DNA from: Glomus cerebriforme
Taxonomy: Eukaryota > Glomeromycota > Glomeromycetes > Glomerales > Glomeraceae
Reading direction: 5' to 3'
Length of the DNA stretch: 64,000 bases
Assembly (NCBI GenBank): GCA_003550305.1
Contig: QKYT01000001.1
Span: 361,557-425,556 of the forward strand
The notes under the pieces are model-generated. The model searched no databases, was not told the DNA's origin, and saw nothing but the letters and a program-made list of their open reading frames with translations. Shown here in pieces: positions 11,341-22,434 of this stretch. Made by a program: the position numbers and the translations under genes. The first letter of the stretch is position 1. Each line of letters opens with the position of its first letter.

Positions 11341-12115
11341 TTGTTTGATCGGATAATCTGGATAACTCATACTTTTAGTTCTTTAAAAGTTATTCCATAA
11401 CACTGCATAATATTATTCTAATTTATTCGAATTAAAGATTTCATTAAAGAAATTATTTTAACCAACTGACAAATAAAACGGCTTGTTTGAAATTAAATCC
11501 GGTCAAAAAAAAAAAATAAAAAATAAAAAAATAAAATAAAATAAAATAAAAATAAAGATATAATATGTATTTCTTTTTAAATATTAAGATATCCATCTCT
11601 TCTTTTTAATTGAATCAATAGAAGAGATCGTCTTAAAATAAATTATTAAAAAAACTATCATTATTATTTTATATTAATTTTTGTATTTATCTGATATTCA
11701 TGATCATCTTTCCATCTTTTTTAATATTTCCATGCTAATTAATTTATAAGGCGTTAGCGTTACAGTAATTGGTTATATTTTTAGCTTTCTAAAAATGAAG
11801 ATGTTTACGGAATTCGGAGCTAGATGTACATTGTTTATTAGCTAGCACCAATCGGAAAATCTTGTATATATTATATTATAATACCAAGGGATTGGTTATT
11901 CATTACGTTACTCAAATTGTTCTCATTTTTTTAAATTGTATAATTGTATTAATGTTTATTGTAATAAATCAACAAGAGCTTAATTTTTGGAAATAGTTGA
12001 CCACCAGTTAGAAATTCCTTACGCACAATTTAAATGACTATTGTACAACCATCATAATATTTAAACCTGGCAATAATTATTCATCGTTGTATCTACCAAA
12101 TTATTATATGAATAG
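11341..12115. other. Intergenic, kinase scrap at the left end
   Basis: Contains the short kinase-derived scrap at about 11384-11413. Otherwise AT-rich with an AAATA-type run at 11500-11560. No gene seen. Confidence 0.4.
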
Positions 12116-12421
12116 ATTAATTTTTAGATTCTCGTGACATAAAATTTTAAAAATGGCACGGTCACCCGGGGTTTATTTTTTTACATATAAATTTTTTTTT
12201 ATATGTATTTTGTTTTATATACAAATATCTTGCTGCCTAAGAGTTTCAATATATATGTAGTTTCTCTTGAAGCTTTAGAAAACTCAAATACATAAATAGG
12301 TTATATTGAAGATATGTAAGAAAAATTCGAGTATTTTTTATATTATGTAAAATCACGTGATAAAAATATTTTACTATAAAAAAAAATGACATGACCGGGT
12401 CACGAGAATCTAAAAATTAAT
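12116..12421. mobile_element. Non-autonomous DNA element (MITE) with 23-bp terminal inverted repeats
   Basis: The 23 bases at 12116-12138 are the exact reverse complement of 12399-12421 (outer part ATTAATTTTTAGATTCTCG). Inside each end lies a GC-rich patch (CGGTCACCCGGG left, ACCGGGTCACG right). The 306-bp element has no coding capacity. No clear target duplication was found, so the superfamily is not assigned. Confidence 0.75.
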
Positions 12422-12898
12422 TTTGCCCATTAGACAATAATGTATTAATATGTATTAATTAATTATATTACAATATTGCATCCACTATACTGATTTCAAT
12501 TTTATTGTGTATAAAAAAAAAACTTGAAAAAAACGGGAAAAAATGTGTAAAACATAATTATCTGATGTGATTTTTTATTGCGTCACGCGACACGAGGTCA
12601 TTTGATGATAAGTTGCACTTTTTTTTATCATGAATTTTGCCAAATGGTAACCATTTAACTTTAAAACAGTAGTAAATCACGATGATTCATGCACATTATT
12701 CAATGCAATTTGAGTTCAATATTCCCTGCATGATGGAACATCAAAAGTAACACGTGATTGCACGACGAAAAATTTATTAATCCAATCAAAATGAAAAACT
12801 TTAATAACTTATTTTTTATACTTAAAAAAATTCTAAATTAACATAAATCTTATTTAACAAATTAATTATTATCTTATATTAATATAATTCTAAAATTA

Positions 12899-14154
12899 TT
12901 AATTATTGTTAATTTTTTGTGCCCAATATCTGACTAAATAATATTCAGAAACAGCTTTACTTTGTTTTGATTCATTTTTAAGATCATTCAAAAATAAATC
13001 TTTGCATGTATCTTTTGTCATATTTAAAAGAGAACTAAAGATTTCAAGTGATAAATCGCTAGTACAAAAGTTTATAAAAAGATCCTGAAAAACAATACCA
13101 GGTTGACCACCATTTGGACCTAAAATGACTGTTCTTTCATCTCGATTTATATTTGTTACACCTTGTAATGATTGTAATATATTATCAAGACGTGATGCCA
13201 AATTTACATCCACTCCTCTTTGTAAACATGCTTTATTAACTATTCATTGATTAATTAATGATATATTAATTTATTAATCATTATATATTTTTATAAAATT
13301 AACGTATAAAATTTATAACTCACGTGCTTCAATTATTTTAATTCGTATGGGACCATATCCCTTAAAATTAGTATAAGCTTCGGATAATTCAATATATCCT
13401 TCCGGTTTTGTTACTCTATTAAAAAAAAAATCATAAAGATGATTTTAAAATTTTTTATAAAAAAAAAAGAATTTTTTTTTTTTAATTACCTGATAATTTC
13501 AGAAATTGCGTAAATCCATTGATCTAACGTAAAAATTAAATGCATTGATTCCATATGTACAAAATCAAATTCATTATCAGGAAATGGTAATCCATTGAAT
13601 ATATCTGCTTCAATAAATTTTATATTTCCTGGTTTTATCTAAAATATTTAATTATTTTTTTTAAAAAAAATTGATAATTTATTAATTAAAATATTCAACT
13701 GTTTATCATTTTACCTCATTTGGAAATATTGGTTTGATATCAAGCCCGAAAAAATCTGTATTTCTATATTTATTCGCTAGATCCAATAACCAGGTTCCAG
13801 CTCCACACCTTTAAAAATAAATTTTTTTTTTTTTAAAAAAAAAATCCCATTAAAAATTTTAAAGTGAAAATAAAATATTTACCCAACATCTAAAACTTTA
13901 AAACCTTCTTGATTTATCTTTTTTTCTATTGGAGAAGAGAAATAACCTTGAAATAAGTATCTTTTAACAAAATGATGTGCATGTTGTCTATCAATATCTT
14001 CATTATTATTTGGTAAATAATATTTTTGTAATAGATTTTCTTCATGGGGTTCAGTTGGTTCGGTAGGCGATCTTGAATCCGTGAATTCATTTAACTTATG
14101 AGAGTATTTTCTTTTAATCTTAATGGTAGAATTGTGAGAATAATAATTACCCAT
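12899..14154 (-). CDS. SAM-dependent methyltransferase MT1
   Basis: Class I (Rossmann-fold) methyltransferase of the Methyltransf_25/11 type, 312 residues. Exons: 13883-14154, 13715-13808, 13490-13638, 13324-13415, 12899-13230. The SAM-binding motif I is VLDVGCGAGTW (about residues 87-97), split by intron 1. The acidic end of strand 2 is FFGLDIKP, motif II/III is ADIFNGLPFPDNEFDFVHME, and RVTKPEGYIEL follows. The family-specific end is ILGPNGGQPG ... RYWAQK. The N-terminus MGNYYS fits the MGxxxS N-myristoylation consensus, so membrane attachment is possible. It is arranged head-to-head with MT2, 0.87 kb away. All motifs are intact. The substrate is unknown; the fold alone does not separate small-molecule from protein or RNA targets. 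Confidence 0.9.
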
Positions 14155-15023
14155 TATTTAAAATGTTAAAAAAGAAGGAAGAAATTAAAAATTTTTTTTT
14201 TTTTTTTGAACGAGGAAAATCCGAAAATGAAGTCAATATAAAATGGGCTGAAAAATCAATTTCTTGATAACGATTTATAAAATTTTCTTATTTAGATTTT
14301 CATGAAACACAACTAACAAAACAATTAACTGGGTAAATCTAGATATATATTTTTATTAGGTAATTGATAATTACGAAAATTTCCGTAAACCCTGCATGAG
14401 AAATAAACAGAACAGATAAGATAATTAGTAACGGTCCTTATTAAGTATTTTTCAACATAAAATATAAATGATCATCTGGTCAATGGTCATACGTTACATT
14501 TTCTCTTAAATAGGAGACGTCGGTCTTTTTGTAAACCCGATGAAATTTAAAATACATAAAGTTTGTGTCCCTTTTCTAGTACAATATGAAGTTCATTTTT
14601 CAACATTAAATTGTCCACAAAATAAATAACAAATATTTTAAAAAAAAAGCGACCAGCTTTTAACGGTTATATCAGCTGTATTAATTGTTACATTATACAA
14701 AATTCTGCACCCCCTTTAACTTTGCAGACTATGAAAATAATTAACTTTATTTAAAAATTCATATTAATTAAATAATAGATAATTAAGTAATTATTTATTT
14801 TAATTTGACACTACATCAATTATATACGATTTAAAGAAAAAAGAAAATAATCTAATTCATTAAATTATCATTCGATAATCTATAAAAATCTCGCGTTTTA
14901 TGTCTTAGCGTAAAACATTAATTCTGTGTAATAGAAATAGTTTATATTGCAGTTATTTCCAACCTTAATTCAATTTTTACAAGATTTTTTTTTTTTTTCC
15001 TTTCCGTTATTATAATGATAAAT
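14155..15023. other. Divergent intergenic region between MT1 and MT2
   Basis: Shared 5' region of two head-to-head methyltransferase genes; each ATG is preceded by a T-rich tract (14190-14205 and 14985-15000). No other gene seen. It probably holds both promoters. Confidence 0.5.
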
Positions 15024-16245
15024 ATGGGAACTAAAATATCAAAGATAACAACAAAACTTAATTTTTATCATTTAAAATCAAAAGAACATGAAAAATTAAA
15101 ATCTTATTTACCTGATGATGCAAATGAAATAGATCGTTATCATATGCATCATTTCCTTAAAAAATATATTTTTCAAAATAATTTTTCTTCCCCTATTGAA
15201 GAAAAATTAATGAGAAATGAATGTAAAGTATTAGATGTAGCATGTGGAGCTGGAACTTGGTTATTGGATTTGTCTATTAATTATCCAAAATCAAAATTTT
15301 TTGGTCTCGATATAAAACCATTATTTCCAAAGGAGGTAAGAAAATTTTCCGGTTTTTATTTTATTTTCTCTTTTTTTTTTTTTTTTTTATCGAGCCGATT
15401 TTTAATTAAAATGATTCAATTTCTTTTAAGATAAAACCTGATAATTTAGAATTCATTCAAGCTGATATGTTGAATGGATTACCATATCCCGATAACGAAT
15501 TCGATTTTGTACATCAAGAAACAATGCTCCTTATGTTGACACCTGATCAATGGAATTATGCAATATCTGAAATTGTTAGGTAAATAATCGTAAATTAGTA
15601 ATTCCGTTTAATAAATAAATAAATAAAAACTTTATTTTTATTTATTAGAGTAACAAAACCTGGTGGATGGATTGAATTGGTTGAACCATATTCATTTGCT
15701 ACAGGGGCTGGTCCTTTATTTGTTGAATTTGTTTCCGCAGGTAATCTTTTTCTTTTTAAAAATATATATAAATTCTTTATTAATAAACTAATTTTTCTAA
15801 CATTTGCTTTAAATTCTTAGCATCAGCGTCATTCTTATCAAAAGGTGTAGATATAGCGATAGTTCAACAAATCGAATCAATTTTAGAATCAAATTTAAAT
15901 CTTTCTAATATAAGAAAAGACGAAAGATCATTCATATTAGGTTCAAATGGTGGTAAATTTGGTGAAGCATATCTGGATTTTATATTTAAAGATGCTGGTA
16001 ATTCTGAAATTAATATTGAAACTATTAGTAATAGTATGGGACTTAATAAAGAAGAATATTTAAAATTATTTGATAATGTTATTGATGAATTAAATAATAC
16101 TCATTTGGAAATTTTACTTTATCGAATTTATGTTCAAAAAAATAAAGAAAATGACACCGAGGAGGAGGATGAGGAGGAGGATGAGGAGAATGAGAATGAT
16201 GAAGAATGTGAGGAAGAACATGAGGAAAGGGAAGAAGTTCTATAA
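15024..16245 (+). CDS. SAM-dependent methyltransferase MT2 with acidic C-terminal tail
   Basis: Paralogue of MT1. Exons: 15024-15335, 15431-15579, 15649-15740, 15821-16245, about 322 residues. An upstream in-frame ATG at 15015 exists, but I chose 15024 because it gives MGTKIS, the MGxxxS start shared by its paralogues. Motif I (VLDVACGAGTW) is uninterrupted: the first intron found in the other family members is absent here. Downstream motifs FFGLDIKP, ADMLNGLPYPDNEFDFVHQE, RVTKPGGWIEL and FILGSNGGKFG are present. Unlike its relatives it does not end in RFWAQK. It reads IYVQK and then a tail of about 35 residues made almost only of Glu and Asp, encoded by GAGGAGGAT-type triplets. The catalytic core looks intact. 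Confidence 0.9.
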
Positions 16246-17954
16246 CATTTTATATTCCTCCATTGTTTTTATTTCTTATTTAATAAATTCAACAATTGAC
16301 CACTGATAATAGTTAAAAAACCTCACGTGTTTAAAATTAGAACAGCAATTTATAAAGAGACGTTTAAATTTGACATCTTTAAGTGAACCATTTTTGATAA
16401 CAAAGAAATTAAATTTGCGTATTCATTTATATAATAAAATTTTAGAAAAAAATTTTGGAATTGAGTGACTTTGAAGGCAAAAATTAATGTTTAGCTAGCT
16501 AAATTCATTTCAAAAGAAGTAGCATTGGGTAAAAATTCTGCACAACATCTGTAACATGTATCCACAGTATTTAATTGATAATTGTAACATTTGAAGATTA
16601 TTAATTAGATCGTGAAAATCCGTTAATTCCTGAAAAAATATTTCTAGATAATGGCAATTTAGACGGATACAATAAATTTATTTATTTATATAAACTTTAT
16701 TTTTGAGTTAATCTGATGATTCTGACTTATTTACACTTTAACGTTTTAATATAAAGCTGAAGTTTCGGTTTGATGAAGATTGTTATATCGAGAATAATCA
16801 TTTTCTAAATTTCTGATAGTCATTGCACATTTGCACTTATAAATGATGTACTGACCAAAATATTTTGTACTTTTCACGCAGTAGGCTGATCGATGGTAAT
16901 TCAGCCTGATTATAATTCCGGCCAGAATTACGAAATTTTTAACAGGGACACGTGAAAATTAAATTGCTAATTGGTGGTCTCCCCTTTTTAATACTCATTT
17001 TTTTTTTAGATATAATAACATACACCAATTCAACATAAATTATTTTTTCCAATTCAAGAATGTGTTCTTTTGTACATTATTTGTTTATTTTATACGAAAG
17101 GAAATAAATGATTGGTTGAAATGAAAGTCGACCAAGAAAGTGTTTTTTTTCTTACTTTTCTGCAGACTTGGTAGTCCTTTTATGTTCTCATCATCTTCAT
17201 ACTCAACATCTTCATCACCATCATCATCATCATCATATTTATCATATTTATCGTCTTCCTTGGTTCCTTGGCTGTACTCAAATTTCTTTTTATCATCATT
17301 ATAACGTTACATCATTTCGTTTCCTTAACTGATTGTAAAATTATCAAAGTACCATCCCTATTTACTAATTAATTTTATTAATGACTGCCGATTTTCTTAT
17401 ACCATTATTACGTGTCACAAATCAGATCCGCAGATTTTTATTTGATTGTTTTGATTCACTATAATGATTGTGATGCTGTGAACTCCTTAAAAAGTATACC
17501 ATTTACTATATATAGAAAGGTAATCTACGTTGCTTGCATATGACTCATATATTGTAACTCATATATTACCTTATAAAGATAGTACAATTGCATATAATAA
17601 ATATGTCATTTTAATGATATAATAATATGTAAATTTTAAAAAGTATATGATTTTCCAATATTTCTGATTTCTCTCACACTATTTTAGAAGTTGTTTGGCA
17701 ATTCTTTTCTTCTTTAAGAGTTTTGAAATTGAATTGTCTTTTTAAATATTTGCGTAGTTTTCTCTTAGTCTGAAACGTCCGATGGGTTTCTACTTTGGCC
17801 CATAACAAGTAGAGGGTAGAGCTGTGCGCCTTATGTATAGCATTTCCTTTAACATCATCTGGTGTTATCTGTAAAATTCGCTCAGATTTTACTGGGGATT
17901 GTATTATTATTAAATTATTTGCAAATTGGATTAGTAACCGAAAATTTAGAATAA
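16246..17954. other. Intergenic; one acidic exon-like fragment
   Basis: Mostly AT-rich. On the minus strand, about 17165-17310 reads as an acidic exon-like stretch (KYDKYDDDDDGDEDVEYEDD, then ENIKGLPSLQK) followed by a GTAAG donor, but no partner exon could be joined. The 17674-18054 minus-strand ORF runs into the minisatellite and has no recognisable domain. Confidence 0.35.
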
Positions 17955-18053
17955 ACTGGACGCGTAGGATAGCAACTGGACGTGTAGAAATAGTAACCGG
18001 ACGCGTAGTATAGTAAATGGACAAGTAGAGTAGCGTTGGATAGTAACTGGACA
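17955..18053. repeat. Minisatellite of about 20-21 bp
   Basis: Four to five imperfect tandem units of the type ACTGGACGCGTAGGATAGCA, with the GGACGCGTAG core best conserved. Weaker echoes (TTGGATAAGTAGGATAGC) appear near 18200. Confidence 0.8.
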
Positions 18054-19261
18054 AATAATTAGATAAATGAAAACATTTTGGAATTGGTTTGATTTTCTAT
18101 CTGTTTTTTTATTTATATATTACTTTATTAACTTATTTTTTATTAATTAGACGAATTGGATATATAAGGATGAATTAAGTAATTGATGAATGGTTAAATT
18201 GGATAAGTAGGATAGCACTAATGACTAATAGATCAAATGGATTTAAGTCAAATTTTGTACATTTTTTGGCTTTCGGAATTTTTTTTTCATGGAATTCTTC
18301 AATATTATGGAATGGCCGTTTTGAACAAATATCTTAACAGTTTTAATACCAATGTCAGGAAGAACTGAAGTCATCTTTCTCAGCTCTGAAAGCTAGGATT
18401 AATTTCTCGCTCTAGTAAAAGCAAATATAGTACGCGAAGAAAAAACTGATTTAAAATTTTCTTTATATACAAGCAAATAATTGTCCGGTAATCATCAATC
18501 CTGAATTGTTTGGTTGTAAAAAATATCGTTACATGCCAATAAAATCTAAAGCCAAATTGATGATTCTTGAGTACTCTTTTAATACTTGCTTATTTCTTTA
18601 AATATTTGGCTGAGTGGGAACAACTCTGAATTGTAATTCCATTTATTTTGCTCGACTATGAGAAGTCCTCTGACAACAAACGGATATCATTGACGATTGA
18701 CATCTCAGTCAATTTCTTGGCCATCATTGTTTTCAACTTAGTTGAAGATGGAAATCTTTGATGGGATTGGGTCACACTAAGATCACCAAGATGCTTCAGC
18801 ATCACAACAATATTAAAAGTATTTTCTTTCCTACGGGCACCACGATACAGTTCCTACAGATGCCGCGGAATATTGTCCTTTTCTTTTATGATTTTTATCC
18901 CTTTTGATGAGCAAATTATTATCTATAATTCGCTTCCCACATTGCAAATCCATATTTATTATGCACCTGAAATTAATTTCACCATCTCTAAATCATATGA
19001 AAATCACCAACACTTTATTAAAAATGTAATGAAAAGAAAAAAAAATTACAAATTTTATCGCCCTAAATAATCGGTATTGTTAATCAAATAGAAAAAAAAA
19101 GTTTTATTTTTTGTGGGAGCAAAAATATATATATTTAATATATTTTTTCAGATCGAAAAATATTTTAAATAATATACAGTAATAGGCGCCCTTGAAAAGA
19201 AATATAATAAAGATAATAATAAACAACTAAATCATCCCAATTGTTTTACACTTTACCAAAA
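18054..19261. other. Intergenic with a possible coding relic
   Basis: Minus strand 18656-18855 reads without stops as a protein-like fragment (LYRGARRKENTFNIVVMLKH ... TKLKTMMAKKLTEMSIVND). It may be a piece of an old transposon or gene, but its family is not recognised. The plus-strand ORF at 18873-19070 shows no protein-like features. Confidence 0.3.
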
Positions 19262-19430
19262 AATATCATTATTTAAAAGATCCAATAACCAAGCGCATCT
19301 TTAAATTTTTTTTAAAAAAAAAATTAATAATAAAATTCTCCTAAAAATGGTTTCCTTCCTTGTATTATTATATTAACCTTTCTTCAATTGGAGAATAAAA
19401 TTATCTATGAAATGTGATGCAATCAAGGAG
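19262..19430 (-). pseudogene. Ghost methyltransferase gene (fragments of exons 1 and 2)
   Basis: Minus strand 19375-19430 matches the end of exon 1 of the MT family (HHF ... NF.SPIEER, recognisable from TTCTCCAATTGAAGAAAGG). About 19270-19300 matches exon 2 (TGCGCTTGGTTATTGGATCT, encoding CAWLLDL) with the glycines of motif I deleted. Both lie in the correct order and spacing. Stops and deletions make it a relic. It lies head-to-head with MT3, as MT1 does with MT2. Confidence 0.7.
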
Positions 19431-20007
19431 CCTAATTACCTAATTTCCGAACCGTGAAATTCCACTGTATTTTGTCCGGCTGATCGAAGCATTAATAAGA
19501 GATCTCCGATTAGTTTAGTCTTTGTAAAAAAAAATCGTTTATCCATTTCCAGTAAAAAACATTAATTGTGTGGCAAGTTACATCGAAAGAATTGTAAATT
19601 TAATTTTATTTATTTTTTTTTTTTTAAAAAAAACACATTATAACTTTTTGATTTTCTTTATATCATAAATTTGATACGCTTGCTTTGATTATGTACAGTA
19701 TATATAGTATATATCTTACTTCAAATTTAATTATAAATAAAATTTTTAAAAAAAAATAAACTTTTGGGAAAATAACCAGGAGTAGCATATCGCCGTTTCA
19801 TAACTGATAATGGGTACAATTCAGGATAAAATTTTGCAGATCTTTCGTAAAGGTTTACTTATAAGTAAATTTGAGTAACTCTAATTTGATTAACAAATAT
19901 TAAGCATAAAAAATATGGGGGTTTGCGGAGGAATTTTAATTCGTGTTATTAACATCAGATATAACCCCTAACAAATATTCGAAAATGGAATCGATCATTT
20001 TCACACT

Positions 20008-20015
20008 TATAAATA
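20008..20015 (+). promoter_or_regulatory. Likely TATA box of MT3
   Basis: TATAAATA, 70 bp upstream of the MT3 ATG, followed by a CT-rich stretch (20045-20070) that fits a transcription start region. Inferred from position only. Confidence 0.4.
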
Positions 20016-20085
20016 CTGTATATACACGTTGTTAATTAATAATTTCTCTCTCTCTTTTTCTCTCTTTTTTTTTATACAATTGATT

Positions 20086-21339
20086 ATGGGTAATAATAAT
20101 TCACGATCGAAGCATAAAGAATCAAACAAAAAATCGACATCAAAACAATCATCAGAGCTCGATCAAACATTATCAGAAAATGATGAAGAATTAGCATATT
20201 ATTTATCGAACAATGATCATAATGACATTGATAGGCAACATATGCATAATTATATTATAAAATATTTATTTCAAAGTAATTTTTCTGCTCCTGTTAAAGA
20301 GAAATTAACTCAAGGTGGAAAAGTACTGGATGTCGCGTAAGTGAATAAATATTAAATTATTTATAACACATTTTTTATATACATATTAATAATTTTTTTT
20401 TTTCATATTTATTATAAGATGCGGTCCCGGTACGTGGTTATTAGAATTAGCGAGTAATTATAAAGAATCTAAGTTTTTTGGACTTGATATAAAGCCAGTA
20501 TTTCCACAAGAGGTAAAATTTTATTAATTTTTTTTTAAAAAAAATCTCTCTCTTTTTTTTTAAAAGGAAATTAACATTTTTTTCCTATGAAATTAATAGA
20601 TAAAACCAAGTAATCTTGAATTTATCAAGGCCGATATGTTTGATGGATTACCATTTCATGATAATGAATTTGATTTTACACATATAGAATCAGTAGTCTA
20701 TATTCTTACAAGAAATCAATGGGATTTCGTTTTTTCTGAGCTCATTAGGTAATGAATCATTTTTAGGAGTATAGTTGATAATTTCATGTTTTGATGGTTT
20801 AATTTATCATCATCATTTTATAGAGTAACAAAACCAGGCGGATATATCGAAATAACCGATTTATACCTTAAAATTAATGACAAAAGCTTAACTTTTTATA
20901 AACTATATGAAGGATGTAAGTCCTTATATTAATAATTTTTATTTTAATATCATAGAGTATAATTTTTTACATACTAAATTTAATTTCATTTACACTATTA
21001 TTTATAATAATAGTATATAAGTCTTGCTTAAGACGGAATGTGGACATAAATTTGATATATAATCTTGACTCAATACTTAAATTACATCAAAATATAGAAC
21101 CCATTCGTCGAATTGAGAAAAATTTTATTTTTGGACCAAATGGTGAAGAAGCTGGATTAATTTATCAAGAGGTGGCAACGTTATTTCTTTCTACAAAAAT
21201 GGCAATTAAGGATTTAAGTGCTGAAATAGGAATTTCTGAAGAAGAATATAAGAATATGGTAAGAAATCTTAAAGAAGAATTAAAGCTCACTCATTCTGCT
21301 GAGGGTTGTGTTATTAGATTTTGGACTCAAAAAATTTAA
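20086..21339 (+). CDS. SAM-dependent methyltransferase MT3
   Basis: Fourth-from-left family locus, counting the ghost; 303 residues. Exons: 20086-20336, 20419-20512, 20600-20748, 20824-20915, 21014-21339. An in-frame ATG at 20029 would add a hydrophobic leader encoded by the CT-rich leader sequence. I rejected it because the ATG at 20086 gives MGNNNS, the shared N-myristoylation-type start. Motif I is VLDVACGPGTW, strand 2 ends FFGLDIKP, then ADMFDGLPFHDNEFDFTHIE and RVTKPGGYIEI. The C-terminal signature FGPNGEEAG ... RFWTQK is present. Intron positions and the lengths of exons 2-4 (94, 149 and 92 bp) equal those of MT1, MT4 and MT5. It appears functional. The substrate is unknown. Confidence 0.9.
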
Positions 21340-22434
21340 ACTTTGTCCCAAGTATTAATACTTCATTTAAACCAATTTTTTTTAAATTAATTGAATTTAT
21401 TTAATGCAAACTTTTATATTATCATTATGTTAATCGGTCAAACTTTAATTTGGGTCGGTAGAGTTAACCGAAAAATAAAAAATATTACTTGTTTATAATA
21501 ATGGTTACTATTTGATGATTGAAATTAAATATTTTATTTCGAATTTTTTATTATTATATTTTAAGGACCAAAAAAAAAAAATCTTAATAACCAACCAGGA
21601 AATGATATATTTGGTGTATGCAGTCAGCTAATTTGTTCTCACAAAATCGGTGATTGTATAGAGGACTTATAGAGGTGTGCTTATATAAAGGTATTACAAT
21701 TAAAAATATCTTATTTCAGCTGAAATTAGTAAATTTAATTTGATTTTGGTAATAGCCATTTCAAACTTTTACATTAGAATACTGTATCACATAATTCTAA
21801 TTCCTAAAAAGGACATTTAATTACGTGATTTCGTAATTCTGGCTAAAAATATTTTATGCCTGAAATTACAGTGATTATGTGAGTTTTAATTATTAACAAA
21901 AATGAGGTGATAGTAAGAGGTACAGTAATTTAATATGATTTAAAACCGTTTTTAACAAAATCGGGTGCTTATAAAGAGGTGTGCTTATATAGAGGGTGAC
22001 TATATAGAGGTTTTATTGAATAATTCCTTGGACCGATTTAATTTCAATTACATACATTTTTATGCATATCTAAAGGAGGAGAAAATAAATTAAATGATAA
22101 TGAACTAATATTCTTCGTTATTTGAAATTACGCGATGTTTTTTAAAAAAATCTGGGAAATAATTTTTGAGCAGGTCAATTATTTAGATGGCTTCGCAAAA
22201 AAAAAAAAAAAATTTCAACTTTTTTTAATAGTCATCTTAGCGTAGTTATTTATATATTTACAATAGAATATTTTGAATTTTAAATTTCTCGTTCTTTTAA
22301 CGTTCACTAGTATCAACTATAATTACTGTCGGTAAACATGAAACCCTTCCATTAAGTGAATTACAATTCTCAGAAAAAACTTTTCACAAAAATATATAAA
22401 ACTATAGATAAATAAATAAAAAAAACTGCATTAC
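21340..22434. other. Intergenic with direct repeats of a Tigger/pogo-like type
   Basis: Two clusters, about 21650-21700 and 21965-22012, share words such as AGAGGTGTGCTTATA and TATAGAGG, repeated at roughly 17-18 bp. Such words resemble the subterminal repeats of pogo/Tigger elements, so this may be the remains of one non-autonomous copy. No gene. Confidence 0.35.

Noticed and set aside
15015..15023. Upstream in-frame ATG of MT2 (MINMGTKIS)
   Set aside because: The ATG at 15024 gives the MGxxxS start shared by the four other complete paralogues; the extra three residues have no counterpart.
17674..18054. 126-codon minus-strand ORF
   Set aside because: Its first third is the minisatellite translated (Thr-Arg-Pro-Val repeats). 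No domain, no splice support and no paralogue in the window.
20029..20085. N-terminal hydrophobic extension of MT3 resembling a signal peptide
   Set aside because: It comes from a CT-rich leader sequence, is absent in all paralogues, and a SAM methyltransferase of this type is not expected to be secreted.
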